A stretch of 64,000 bases of DNA from Karstenula rhodostoma CBS 690.94 (GCA_010093485.1 MU001497.1:562181-626180); one strand, 5' to 3'; positions 45,206-56,018 are shown, numbered from the stretch's first letter. Translations and numbers: made by a program. The notes: generated from the letters alone by a model not told the origin.

Positions 45206-45560
45206 CTAGGCCGCCTCTTCCAAAGTGATAACTCCATCGCCGTTCGTATCGTGCCTGGAGGATCATTGTGGTTTTCTGATTGTTGACTCGAACTACAAAG
45301 TAGTGACCCGTAAAGTCTGGAGGATCATTAACGCAGTCCGAGGCACGGTCTACGTTTCAACTTACCGCTTGAACATGCTCACCCAATACTCATGAACCTC
45401 AGTATTATCGGCACTGATGTTCATGTACTCGAGGTAGGCAGCCAGAGAGATAGACCCGGAGCCAGTCTTATCGACCTCGTTGAACGTCGCCTCGATTTCC
45501 GCGTCAACATCAGGCTTAAAAGCCGCAGGAAGGTCGCTAATTTGCTTGTTGCCGCGGCCA
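45206..45560 (-). CDS. EF-hand calcium-binding protein, 3' part
   Basis: Two exons can be defined: about 45560-45366 (encoding NEVDKTGSGSISLAAYLEYM) and 45254-45206 (HDTNGDGVITLEEAA, stop). The last loop, DTNGDGVITLEE, is a canonical EF-hand; the first, DKTGSGSISLAAY, is weaker. I could not find a start codon. An acceptor CTGCAG at about 45560 suggests another exon upstream, but no in-frame ATG joins cleanly, so the gene may be truncated. The intron is 111 nt. A 62-bp insertion (element plus target copy) accounts for the excess over the usual 49. Confidence 0.65.
45255..45329. mobile_element. Tiny insertion duplicating an intron 3' splice site (copy 3)
   Basis: A 49-bp insert (45268-45316) lies between perfect 13-bp copies of CTGGAGGATCATT (45255-45267 and 45317-45329). 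On the gene strand each copy reads AATGATCCTCCAG, so both carry a splice acceptor. The insert matches 22182-22230 in reverse complement with one mismatch. The original intron would have been 49 nt. Confidence 0.82.
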
Positions 45561-45860
45561 CCCCTGCAGTAAACTATTCTTTCACATATAAGCTAAACTA
45601 TTCTTCCGCATACCTACTACCTAGCTGAGCCGCCCAGCGTAATAGAAAAGACGATGCGACACGAGCACGTTTTGGTCAGGCTTGTTTGTGCCTTGGCTGG
45701 GGTTTACGGCGCAAAGAAGAGGCATACTTCACATTGTTTGGGCTGCCCGCACTATCCAGATTGGGCATAGTCTCCACCTTTTCGCCGAGATATAGCCACG
45801 CGTGTCCCAAGTACCCAGGTACACGGCTACACCCAGTCCACCAATACTCAACCCATCCTC

Positions 45861-46646
45861 ATGGCAGGAATCAATGCAGCCGTGGAGCTCCTAGCTCTTC
45901 TCACCGCCATTGTCCTTCTCTCCACCGGATACCTCAACGTCTACGCCCTCGCAGTAGTCCACGCAGGCTACCTCATCCAACGCTCCTTCCGTCAACCAAG
46001 CACCAAGACAGTCAAGAACCAATCCGAATCATGGATAATGTGGATGATCGCCTCACCGCTCGGCACAGTCTTTGCGCGCATTGCCACGCTCATCATAACC
46101 ATCCAGCAAGCTACCGTCTCGCTGGCAAAAATTTCAAACACACTTCCCCAGTCTGATGCTGTGCTAGGGTATACCTGCGCAACGCCTGAGTATTTGGACC
46201 CCAACCTGTTCACGTGGTCGTCTCACACGCTTGCTACCTTGGCGTTGCTGTATGCGGGGAGCTACGTCCGTTTCAGCGCGTACGCGGAACTCGGTACCAA
46301 CTTCACGTATCGTCTGGCGAAGCCGGATCAGCTTGTCACTAGTGGTCTGTACGCGTACGTGAGACACCCCTCGTACACGGGACTTCTTGCTGTGCTGATG
46401 GCTATGTATTCGCTCTTCTTTCGGCAGCGGGGACTGCTGAGCTGCTGGGCACCGCTGGTGGATGAGAGGCTTGTTAAAGAAGATTGGGTCGGCTATGCGA
46501 TAGTCATTATTGGGTTTAGCCTTCCAATTTGGCTGTTCATGGTGAAGAGGGTCGGGGAGGAAGAAGCAATGATGCAAAAGGAGTTCGGGCAGAAGTGGGA
46601 GCAGTATTGTAAGCGGACGAAGAGGTTCGTTCCGTTCGTATATTGA
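45861..46646 (+). CDS. Isoprenylcysteine carboxyl methyltransferase-like membrane protein
   Basis: Single exon, 261 aa, in the ICMT/PEMT-type methyltransferase superfamily. Several membrane helices precede the conserved segment SGLYAYVRHPSYTG, which forms part of the S-adenosylmethionine and substrate site. The end RVGEEEAMMQKEFGQKWEQYCKRTKRFVPFVY is the family's usual RxxxEE ending. An ER-membrane methylase acting on prenylated cysteine is the simplest reading. The N-terminal half is diverged and includes an extra helix, so it may not be the true Ste14 orthologue. Confidence 0.85.
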   Translation: MAGINAAVELLALLTAIVLLSTGYLNVYALAVVHAGYLIQRSFRQPSTKTVKNQSESWIMWMIASPLGTVFARIATLIITIQQATVSLAKISNTLPQSDAVLGYTCATPEYLDPNLFTWSSHTLATLALLYAGSYVRFSAYAELGTNFTYRLAKPDQLVTSGLYAYVRHPSYTGLLAVLMAMYSLFFRQRGLLSCWAPLVDERLVKEDWVGYAIVIIGFSLPIWLFMVKRVGEEEAMMQKEFGQKWEQYCKRTKRFVPFVY

Positions 46647-46826
46647 GACGCGGAGTCGCAGTGCAGATTTCGCGCAATACGATCACTTTGAGGATAATTT
46701 CAGATCTTTGGTCTTGTTCAGTCATGTCGATTAACCCGATGCTATCTGTCTAACACGTTGACATGACATCTAGTTGTCTATGCACTGGCTAAAGACGCTC
46801 GATTGGTGACAGTTGACATGAGCTGT

Positions 46827-47513
46827 CTATAGCTTCGCAAGGACGGCCTCGGCACCAGAAACCTTTCTGCTGTTAGCCAGCAACTGCGACATGGGGATAG
46901 TATGCGCTTACAGAGACATCCTTGGGCGACGGCTCGTTCTCGGCGTAGATGACCTTGCCGTGGTCGAAGACCATAGCCCAGCGACCGTTGCGGTCACCCA
47001 TGCCAGCGGGCCAGCCGTGCTCCTTGGAGAAGAAGGTCTTGGTGTCGGAAAGGAACAGAAGGTCGTCGCCCTTGACGCCGTTGACCTTGCCCCAGGCATT
47101 CATAACCCAGGAGTCGTTGCTCGCAATAGTGGCCACGACGTCCACGCCCTTTTTCTTGAACTCGCTGAGCTTCTCAATGTACGGCGGGAGGTGGTGGGCC
47201 TGGCATCCGGGCGTGAAGGCGCCTGTTGTGCAGCAGTCAGCTTGTTAATTTTCTCGTCGGGGGGTGATGTCGCGTACCGGGAACGCTGAAGAGGACGACC
47301 TTCTTGTCCTTCCACTCTTTGCTCGCATTGTACTCCTGGGGAATGCCGCAAGCTGTAGCATCACCGTCCGTAATGGGTGCCCATCTGTACGGCCCGTCAG
47401 CGTATCTTCTACGCACACAGCCTGCGACACCAGGGCTGTCCAACAGGGTTCTGCCCCACTTACTCGAACTTGACGCCATCAGGGAAGCTGTCGCCGACTT
47501 TGAGAGGTGCCAT
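46827..47513 (-). CDS. Atypical 2-Cys peroxiredoxin (Prx5/Pmp20 type)
   Basis: Thiol peroxidase removing H2O2 and alkyl hydroperoxides. Four exons (47513-47464, 47384-47278, 47222-46912, 46862-46827) join to 167 aa. The peroxidatic Cys59 lies in [25 protein letters not shown] and [15 protein letters not shown] are typical of the Prx5 family, which includes the fungal allergen Asp f 3. The 12-codon last exon encodes [11 protein letters not shown]. The terminal AKL is a functional-type PTS1 variant, so peroxisomal import is plausible. Confidence 0.94.
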
Positions 47514-48074
47514 TGTAAATGTTAGGTGAGTGAAGAAGATTTTCGGGTCGCGTAAAAGCTTATAAGTGTCGAGAGGCTGCTGCTTATGAAGCGTGTTGTT
47601 CTAGGTGTTGTGCTGTGAGACGGCGGCAGTGAGGGGCAGCTTGAATCAGAAAGCTCCACCAGCACCGGCCATCGCGGGGCATCGCGCCACCGAGGCACCA
47701 CATCTTCCAATGACAAATGAAGCTGGTTGCTAGCTTCCTTTGTTGGTTCCAATTCCAAATAGAGCACCCCTGCCAAGTGAGCGTGTAGGTAGGCCGTGCG
47801 AAAGCAATGGTCGAAGCTGTCCGAATCCCAGCAGCTTGGTGGGGTCGAAGTGGGATCTCATCTCACGGAGCCGCGGAGATCCGTCACCCGATGCATGCAA
47901 GTCAACAGTCACGGGTTATGGCATGAATAAGCATGTGCAGAAGGGTTCTACAAGATAGCAACCACTGGTCCTGCTTTCACTGCATTTGGTATAGCACTCG
48001 TTCTAGTAGTACTGTCGAACGCCAAAGAAAACAACGTACTCCAGAGTGATCCGATATCTTTACCACCACCTATC
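47514..48074. other. Intergenic between divergent genes
   Basis: Promoters of the peroxiredoxin and DUF1348 genes. A minus-strand frame (47912-47730) contains RLREMRSHFDPTKLLGFG, which faintly resembles an FAD-oxidase C-terminus but is too short to call. Confidence 0.45.
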
Positions 48075-48756
48075 ATGTCTCTGAATCCACCTTTCACCAA
48101 AGAGAGTGCGAAGGCCAAGGTGAAGAAGGCACAAGATTTGTGGAACACACAGTAAGCTAGCTCTTGCCTCCAAACCTTCCACGCCGACACCCGTAGGGAC
48201 CCGAAGAAGATTTCCGGCGCCTACACCCCGGCTAGCATCTGGCGTAATCGAGATATGTTCTTCACCGGAACCGCGGCTATCGAAGAGTTCTTGACCAAGA
48301 AATGGGAAAGGGAGAAGAACTATCGTCTTCGAAAAGAGCTCTTCGCCTTCACCGACAACAAGATCGCCGTCCAATTCTGGTATGAGTATCAAGATGCGCA
48401 CGATGGCATGAAGTGGAAGCGGTGCTACGGTCTTGAAGATTGGGTACGGTACGCCAAAGAATACAGAGCTGTTCTTGTGGTCGTAGATGTCTGAAGCTCC
48501 CGACGTTGCCGTTCGCACAAATAACTCTCGTTACTCCCCTGTTTGGCAATAGCGCTAACATTTTCTCGTGTGGACATTCGCGGACGACGGGCGGATGCGC
48601 AAGAGGCAGATGAGTGGGAACGACGCAGAGATCCGCAACTCAGGTTGGCGCAATCGTCTTTTCTCGACAATTTCGATGCTGATGATCGTGACAGAGCGTT
48701 GGTTCAAGGGGAATGTGGATGTGAACACGGTTCTCATTGGTGAAAAGTATTGGTGA
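48075..48756 (+). CDS. DUF1348 / SnoaL-like (NTF2-fold) protein
   Basis: Exon 1 (48075-48151) and exon 2 (48197-48443) give PPFTKESAKAKVKKAQDLWN, then ASIWRNRDMFFTGTAAIEEFLTKKWE and FQDAHD-type core (WYEYQDAHDGMKWKRCYGLEDW). A further exon encodes TFADDGRMRKRQMSGND, and a 51-nt intron leads to ERWFKGNVDVNTVLIGEKYW. The parts are in family order. The junction after GLEDW is unsolved: a GTACGG donor is present, but I find no AG acceptor that restores the frame before TFADDG. Either splicing is unusual or a small indel has damaged the gene. The stop lies 38 bp from that of the convergent roadblock gene. Confidence 0.75.
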
Positions 48757-48794
48757 GAACGAAGAGGCTGGTAGGGTTGGCTGGTTGGTGTCAC

Positions 48795-49298
48795 TCAAGC
48801 CGGTGGAGTATCGTGTACGAGAACGAGAATAAATTTCGTATCTGCGTTGGATTAGGGAAGTATACAACAACCGACCGCGTCAACTTACCTGGTATTATAA
48901 CAAGCTCGTTCTTCTTGGTCCGCAGCCGCAACAGCTTGACCTCATCCTCTTCGTACAAGCCGTCCACTAGGCTCCCCGCCGCAGTGAGGAAGGACCACAC
49001 CTTGCTCGCCACATCCTCCGCATTTTGAATGCCCCCCTCCTTCTTGCCATTCGTGTAGCTATCAGGCGCGGTGTCGTTGGAAGCGGGCAGGGTGCTGTTA
49101 GGGTTTGCGGATGTCGAGTTCGAGATCAGCCCTGACGTGCGCACAATAGCCCCGTTCTCGCGTGAGAGGATAAGCGTGCTCTGGACTCCAGGCTTCTGGC
49201 TGATGCGCGTGAGGTGAGCGAGCGTCTCGTCGGACTACAACATATTAGCTCATGCTTGCGACATGTGTGTTCGGCAGCTGTACAGTCTTCTCAGCCAT
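48795..49298 (-). CDS. Roadblock/LC7 domain protein (dynein light chain type)
   Basis: Exons 49298-49284, 49234-48889 and 48841-48795 join to 135 aa. The first exon has only five codons (MAEKT). The roadblock fold follows: ETLAHLTRISQKPGVQSTLILSRENGAIVRTSG, a variable polar loop, VASKVWSFLTAAGSLVDGL, LLRLRTKKNELVIIPDTKFILVLVHDTPPA. Such proteins are accessory light chains of cytoplasmic dynein. The insertion after the second strand (SNSTSANPNSTLPASND) is longer than in animals. Confidence 0.92.
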
Positions 49299-49632
49299 GT
49301 TAAGGATGCGGGAACTCGCAGGTTCACTGGGCTGAGTTTCGGAGTAGGCGAACACGGATCTGGACAAACGAGCCGATGTTTTCTGCGAGTCGGGGAGCTG
49401 TTGGTGTTGCTTAGCAGCAACTCCAAGCAGCGAGACCCCGCCAAGACCGAACTGCGCTACTGCCGCTTGCGGAATAGTCAAGCATCAAGTCACGAATTTT
49501 TGAGCAGCCGCATGCGCCGCTCATCAGCACCTGCGCTTAATGTAATTCCCAGACTGCTCAAGTAGCATTCATGCGAATCAATCACCGACAAGAACTCTGG
49601 AGTAAACATCTTGATAGCGGTTGAGAGTCACG

Positions 49633-50734
49633 ATGGGGTCCAGCGCGAAGAAGAAGAAAGAGAAAAAGAAGGATTTTCAGAAAGTAAAGCTCAAAGTCGG
49701 GAAGACGAAGGCCAAGGCGGCGAACCACACCAATACAAGCTTCAAAGCAAAAGGTATGTTACATCGTTCTGCCATTGGGAGGTGCCGGATATGACTGCGC
49801 GCCCATCCTCACGAACGATGCTTACCTGAGATTAGCTATCGCATTGAAACAGCAGTCGATTTCGACACATGCACCTACAGTGGAAGCACAATGCGCACAC
49901 CAGCTGTCTCTTCTCAACCACAAATCTGACACACAGAGACGTGATTCACTTGCGTATCTGACGACAGTCATCTCAGCCCATCCACCAGGCCTGCCCCTCC
50001 CACAGCCAGCTTCAGTCATTGTTCCGACTGTTCAGCGGTTAGTTCTGGATGGATCAAACGGCGTCAGACAACAGATGCTCAAGCTCATCCAGAGCCTGCC
50101 AAAAGCGGACATTGCCAGCCATACCGATTCCCTCTTGTTGCATACTCGCGCTGCTATGACACATCTATCTACGGACATCCGGACCTTCGCACTAGAAGTG
50201 CTCGAATGGCTGTTGAGCGTTGCTGGAGACGAAGTCGTCAGTTGTGCAGGAGGATGGGTGAAGACGTTGAAATGCTTCCTGAGCCTTCTCGGCTGGCAAG
50301 CCGAGGTCGGAAGTAAGTGGTCCGCCATGAGGACTTATGGCAGAGGAGCGAGCGATGCCAAAGTTCAGGTCAAGCAAATGAATACGTTGGCGGCTTTCCT
50401 CAGAGCCGGATTGATGCAGCCAACAGCAACAGTTACAATCGGGGCTGGTACCGGTACCTTTCCCTTGTGGCAAACCGAGCACCACGTGCTTTCCGAGCGA
50501 TCGAATGCGTTTGCACATCTAAACTTGTTTGGCTCGACGAGAGATGAGGAAGCAGAAATGTACGAGGACCGTGAAGATCGTCAGAGGGTGTTTCACGAAT
50601 TAGCCGAGGGCGCAATTGCAGCAGGTATTGAGCAATCGACAAAGGGAGGGGGGGAGTTGGGTCGTGCAGGGGCTTATTTACGCAAAGCGATGAAAGAGGG
50701 TATGGTCGACTTCCATAGGGTCGATCTGTTGTAG
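49633..50734 (+). CDS. IPI1: Pre-rRNA processing protein Ipi1 (Rix1 complex)
   Basis: Exons 49633-49753 and 49836-50734 join to 339 aa. The basic N-terminus (SSAKKKKEKKKDFQKVKLKVG) and the alpha-helical repeat region (QLSLLNHKSDTQRRDSLAYLTTVI; VRQQMLKLIQSLP; FALEVLEWLLSVAG) match Ipi1/TEX10. Ipi1 acts with Rix1 and Ipi3 in ITS2 processing and pre-60S maturation in the nucleolus and nucleoplasm. Confidence 0.9.
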
Positions 50735-51756
50735 TTGCCGTAGCCCAGACGATGTTACCTCCGCGGGCGTCAGCCTCAACAAAGCTTATCACAAATCACA
50801 TGGTGCCATGTGGATGGTAGACCCGGCACTCGTTCCGACAAATCCTCCCGAGTCAAGTCTGAGTGTTGCTGGGATCATTGACGAAGCGCTATGGAAGACA
50901 CTGCGTGATGCAAACAGACCTCGAGCTGTGCAGTCGATCACGACTACCACCGTTCAGAACAATGTTCGTGTACGCTGTAACCTCCCCTCGATATGGTTTG
51001 AGGTTGCGGTCTGGATCCAAGCCACCTAACGCTATTGCAGTGATGTCCCAAGTCATGATAATCAGTCCTTGCAAGGGTGCTAACCTGATAGATGCAGTAG
51101 CGACACCTACCTGGGCAATGGTGTTTCGCAAGTCCACGGGAGGCTGATTATCGACGAACCATCTCCTCTTGTTATCACTAGAGCTGCAAGGATATCACAT
51201 GTGACAACACCTGCAGCAAGTAGCGTAGCAAAAGGCGTCGCAGCCCTCATCTACAACCAATCAAAAGTACAGATTCGATGAAACGCTAAACGGTGAACAG
51301 AGGCCCACTTTAAAAAAACAAGTATATATATATATTGTATACGATCACTATAAGGGCGGGTAAATCAATGAAGCAAGGGGGACAAAAAGGCGCGTTGTGC
51401 TTTGCCAATGCACGAACAAAGGGGGACCAAAAAAGCGGCTAAGGCTTGCCCAGCGTCTGTGCGCAGGCTAACTAAAAAGGGCGTATCACAAGTATATAAA
51501 GCTCTGCTGTCCGGGTTCTCTCACCTGTATTTCTGTGTTTTAGATAGCTAGCTAGTGTGGAAGAGCTAAGCCAAACATAGAATAGTAGCAACAGGTAAAA
51601 ATAACTAGAGCCAAACTCGCGGGTCTTTATTACATCAGCACTGAGTAGTAGCTACAAGCCACCACTGGCACTTTCCCTAACAGCCGGTGGCGCTGGGGGT
51701 CTCACGTACGTCCCGAGGTCTGAAGCCACTCCACAGCTGCATGCCAACCCAAAATC
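50735..51756. other. Intergenic, partly transposon-like
   Basis: A (TA)n tract lies near 51323-51335. The stretch 51300-51660 contains TATATAAAG (about 51494), CTAGCTAG and TAGTAGC motifs and no coding potential. It could be an old solo LTR, but I see no clear ends. Confidence 0.4.
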
Positions 51757-53626
51757 ATGCCTGGCGAGATGAAGGTAGCCAAGGTGAGTGCAAAACAGAT
51801 GTTCCGCAGCTCCCGGTACTGACACGCTGCAGCACGAGGATGAAGAAGACGGGCATGCCTTGTCGTACACATCACGACCACCTCTCGCAAAGCCCGGGAC
51901 ATATCTTCGCGATATCAAATACCTTGTCGGTAAGTTTCGGATTGATTCCTGCTGTCGAAAATACGCTAAGATGACTGTAGACGCAATGAACGATAACAAG
52001 CTCGATATAAACCCAGAGTATCAGCGAGAGGTCGTCTGGACGGCTGACCGAATGTCGCAGCTGATCGACTCCTTGATGGAGAATTACTACATTCCACCGA
52101 TCATCTTCAACAGGCAAACAAACAAAGAGACAGGGGAACCGATTCTTGTCTGTGTCGATGGAAAGCAGAGGCTGTCATCAGTCCAAGCTTTCGTGCGGGG
52201 GATAATTCCCTGTCAAGACGTTCGCGGGGAGAAGTGGTGGTTCAAAAATGCACACGTGCAGGGAAAGAACAAGAAGATCCTATCCGCAGCTGCGCAGGAG
52301 GAGTTCCTAAATAAAGATTTCGTCACATTCGAGTATACGGACCTTCAACCAGAGCAGGAAGAAGACCTGTTTGCTCGCGTACAGATGGGGATGCCCTTGT
52401 CGGCAGCAGAGAAAATGCGCGCTACATCAGGACCTTGGCAAGACCTAGCACGGCACTTTATCAACGACTTTCCAGCCATCTACTCACTTCAAAAGGACCG
52501 AATGCGAGCGAAAGACTTCCAGTTGACACTCTCATGCTTCAGCCAAATATTAGAAGTTCAGCACCCAACACTATCTGACGGAACGCCTATGTACAAATCA
52601 AACTACAACCATCTAATGAAGCTACTTGAGAAGGGCAACTTTCTAGATGACAACCTCAAGTCGCACCTGGCAAGCGTTTGGCAAACGTTAAACGATATCA
52701 TTGAGCTGGATCCAGATACCTTCACAAACGCAGATAAGAGGCTCAAGGGTGTACAGACCTTTGCGCCTGTAGAGATGACGGCGGTCACAGTGCTTATCTC
52801 AGTACACATCGAGACACGGAACAACGGACTTCTGCTTCAGGATATTCGGTCTCTGCGCGACAATTTGCGCGAGAACTTTAGCGACTTGCGTAACAATGGC
52901 TACATATGGAAAGCCGTCTGGTCCTTTGTCGACAACCTGGATAAGAATCTACCAGCGAGTGACGACGATACGGCTGAGCAAGATGCACTGTCCAGCTCCC
53001 GGGCGCCACCTTCACGATCTGCTCCCACACCAGTTAAAGCAAGTGCTAAGAAAGGAAGACCCACTGCAAAGACGAAGCCGCCAACGGTTCTTCCTGGAGC
53101 TGGAGGCAGCACCGCAGTCAAGCCTGAGCCGGCAGTGCCAGAGCTATATCCAGTGGAGTCTCGTCCTCGTAAACGTCCGCGAGCAGGTTCCATTAACGGC
53201 ACGATAGAGCCAGCTCCCCCAAGTTTGGATCGCCCTATGCTGGCGACGAGTACCCAAGACATGCCTTCTCAGTCCACGCCTATCACTGAAGCCCGAACGC
53301 TGTCTTCATTTACGTCTCTAGGAGCAATAGCCGCTCCGGTCCCTCTAAAGGCTCTTCGGCGCTCGAAAATCAATAAGTCCTCCACTGATTCTTTACCAAC
53401 GCCAGGTTCAACACCTCCTTTCACGCCTGCAGAAGCCCACCAGAACCTGAGGTTAGAGCTTGACAGCTATCGTGCACCGAGTCAAGTACCACCGTCCAAA
53501 CCAGCACGGGCCAGTACTAAGCAGGAACGGAAACAGAAGCAGAAGTCGATTCCACAGTACGACGGTGTTATTGACCTGACCGACGATGGGGATTTGACCG
53601 ACGACGAACTTGATACCATCGAGTAA
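51757..53626 (+). CDS. DUF262 (GmrSD N-terminal-like) protein
   Basis: Exons 51757-51783, 51833-51929 and 51981-53626 join to 589 aa. The DUF262/ParB-like core is well preserved: INPEYQREVVWTADRMSQLIDSLMENYYIPPIIF, then VDGKQRLSSVQAFV. In bacteria this domain forms the nuclease part of GmrSD-type restriction enzymes. Fungal homologues are widespread and uncharacterised. The C-terminal third is disordered, basic and proline-rich (RKRPRAG; KQERKQKQKS) and ends in an acidic VIDLTDDGDLTDDELDTIE, resembling a SUMO-interacting motif. A nuclear role is an inference from those tails. Confidence 0.85.
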
Positions 53627-54211
53627 GAACGCGCAAAGCTCTTGTCGGCATTCCAAGGAAGCTTTTCTTAACCAATGGGCGCACTCGGCTCTAGTTCTTG
53701 CATTACAAACAAGAACCTAGGTATTAAATAACCGCATGTTTCTTCCAAGAGAAGGGGTTATTTCTGACGAGTCAAATGGAACTCGCAGAAGACCGTGGAG
53801 CGCAGGACGAACACATTTACAATAGCCCATACGCGCGGTTGGCGCCGCAGCGTGGCAGGGTGGGCACATCATACCTTTGCATTGATTGGCCACAGGTCAC
53901 GATCGATCTTACAAGCTTCTCTTAGGAGCAGTAACATTACTACGAGTCTATCCGCTGCCAAGCTTCCACCAGCTGGTTAGCTGGACTACGCAAGGACTGC
54001 TTGCCCATTCACCGGCTGTCTAAGTGACCGCTGGAATATCGTGGGAAATCATTGATATCCAACATGAAGTATGAATAATCCAATACAAAACACATGAAAC
54101 ATTTCACTATCCCATCCTAATCCCTTTCAGGTACCCCTGAAGCACCCCCGTCCACCCTCCAACTCCCTCCTCTAACCCCACCATTACCTCTTCATCTCCA
54201 CACCCATCGAG
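53627..54211. other. Intergenic between convergent genes
   Basis: Nothing recognised. Confidence 0.5.
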
Positions 54212-55207
54212 TCACCTCCCCACACTCACAGCCACAATCTTCCCACCCTCCACATACCCTCCCTGCGCATCGAACCCCCCCATGGTAGCCACATACAAGA
54301 CGCCCCGGTCCCCATACGCGCGCCCCAACGTCGCGCTCGTCACACCGCCCAGCTCCTGACTCCCCTCCGCCCCCGCAACAACGACAGCAGCCTCCCCAGC
54401 GCGCGCCCGGACCAGCGTCCCCGCGTACGGTCGCGCGAAGAACGCAGTCCCGTCGTCGGTAACCGCGAGATCATCCGGCGCCGCCTGGTCTGCAGCCAGC
54501 GTCTTAGGCTTTCCCACGAGTTTGCCCGTGCGAGGATCGATGGGGGCGGCGAAGACGGCGCTGAGCCCGGTGTTGGTGTAGTACAGCGTGGGCGGGTCCG
54601 TTGCATGGAGGACCTTGAGGCCGTTTATGCCGAGCGGGGCGACGAAGGCGGTGGTGGAGTCGTTGATGACGGTGTGGGTGTGGCCGGTGGGGATGTCGAG
54701 GCGGATGACTGTGCCGGCGAAGGAGTCGGCGATGAGGATGGCGTCTTTGGAGAGGGCGGCGAGGCCGTTGACCATGGCGGAGGAGGGGAGGGAGGCAATT
54801 TTACGGACTTTGGGCTTTTCCGTGGGGTGGGTGCTTAGGTGGGACACGTCGACGCTCCAGATGTCGAAGGTGCCTTTTTCTGGGCCCGTGGCGGGGGAAT
54901 AGTTCCCTGTTGCGACGGCGAAGAGGTCGGGGGCGTATTCTGAGATGCCGAAGACGGTGTTCACGCCGGGGAAAGCGTGGAGGAGCGTGGTGTTTGCTGT
55001 GGAAGCATCGTATGTAGCGGCTGGGTCGATGATGTGCAGTTCAGCGGGGGCTTTGTTGAGGACGCTTGTGAGGAGGTGGCCGGTGCGGGTTGTGGCGATG
55101 TTTTCGAGCCAGTATGGCTTTGGGAACTGGAAGACTGTGCGGGTGTTTTGGGCGAGCGTGGTACTGAGGAAGTGGCAAGAAACAGCCAGTAGGCTGAGGT
55201 AATGCAT
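54212..55207 (-). CDS. Secreted six-bladed beta-propeller (SMP-30/gluconolactonase-like)
   Basis: Single exon. From the Met at 55207 it encodes 331 aa with a signal peptide (MHYLSLLAVSCHFLSTTLA). An in-frame Met nine codons upstream is possible. Propeller-type repeats are seen: WLENIATTRTGHLLTSVL, NGLAALSKDAILIADSFAGTVIRLD, GINGLKVLHATDPPTLYYTNTGLSAVF, PDDLAVTDDGTAFFAR, GVLYVATMGGFDAQGG. Fungal relatives are secreted proteins of unknown substrate, sometimes beside secondary-metabolite genes. The GC content is high relative to the flanks. Confidence 0.88.
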   Translation of the reverse strand: MHYLSLLAVSCHFLSTTLAQNTRTVFQFPKPYWLENIATTRTGHLLTSVLNKAPAELHIIDPAATYDASTANTTLLHAFPGVNTVFGISEYAPDLFAVATGNYSPATGPEKGTFDIWSVDVSHLSTHPTEKPKVRKIASLPSSAMVNGLAALSKDAILIADSFAGTVIRLDIPTGHTHTVINDSTTAFVAPLGINGLKVLHATDPPTLYYTNTGLSAVFAAPIDPRTGKLVGKPKTLAADQAAPDDLAVTDDGTAFFARPYAGTLVRARAGEAAVVVAGAEGSQELGGVTSATLGRAYGDRGVLYVATMGGFDAQGGYVEGGKIVAVSVGR

Positions 55208-56018
55208 CTTGTAAGGAGCTGGCAGTATAAACAAGCTCTGTTCAAGCTGTTCTGTCGTTTGGTGGTTTGATTGGTATCGAAGATGCTCCGGTTGTGATGT
55301 CTTCCATTGCTGCTCTCGAGAGCATACTTATACCTCCTCTCAGTCTCCCTCTCCACCACACTTCCACCTCGCTGACAAACTGCTCACATTTCTAAGCCTC
55401 CAGATCAGTAGTATGTTACCTAAAGTATCACCAGTCTGTGCTTGAATGCACAGAATTCGCCAGAAGAGGCAAGGAGAACAAGTAAATCTGTACTTTGTTG
55501 TCGAGCTATCGGCGAAAACCCGGAATACACCATGCTCCGCAATTTCCATCTCGCGCGGCAGCGTAAAGTTGCTGTTGGAAAATATGCCATGAAGGGCGTG
55601 CTAACCCGATGCGGTAATTGTCGCTAGCGTTGAATCCTAACACTGCACAGGCATTGGGCTAGGGCGCTTTATGCCTTGTTGGTAAGCGAGTTAACGAGTG
55701 CCCGAAGGCCCCAGCTATGTGGCTGAATAATGACGTTCTGCTTGACGGACGAGCAGAGGCGGGAAATTTTGAAACTGATGCGTCGTGGTGAATGGAGATT
55801 AGAAATGTTTGAGTATAGACAAAAATGACCTTCTTCTTCGCTACACTTTCTGCTTGCCATCCTCAAGATGCTCCTACCCAAAGATACAACGACATACCAA
55901 TCTTCGAAAAAGTCCCTAGACGCCGGCCGATGCATTTGAGTCGCTCCAAAGAAATTTCACATATCCGAGCGGTACGTACTACATGCGTGTTAGATACAAG
56001 GTATATGCATGGTCTAAA
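55208..56018. other. Intergenic
   Basis: Promoter of the propeller gene plus unannotated sequence. No gene seen. Confidence 0.5.

Noticed and set aside
47730..47912. C-terminal fragment of an FAD-linked oxidase on the minus strand
   Set aside because: About 18 residues of weak similarity are too little to call.
51300..51660. Solo LTR
   Set aside because: A TATA-like box and AT-rich motifs are present, but I could not find TG...CA ends or a target duplication.
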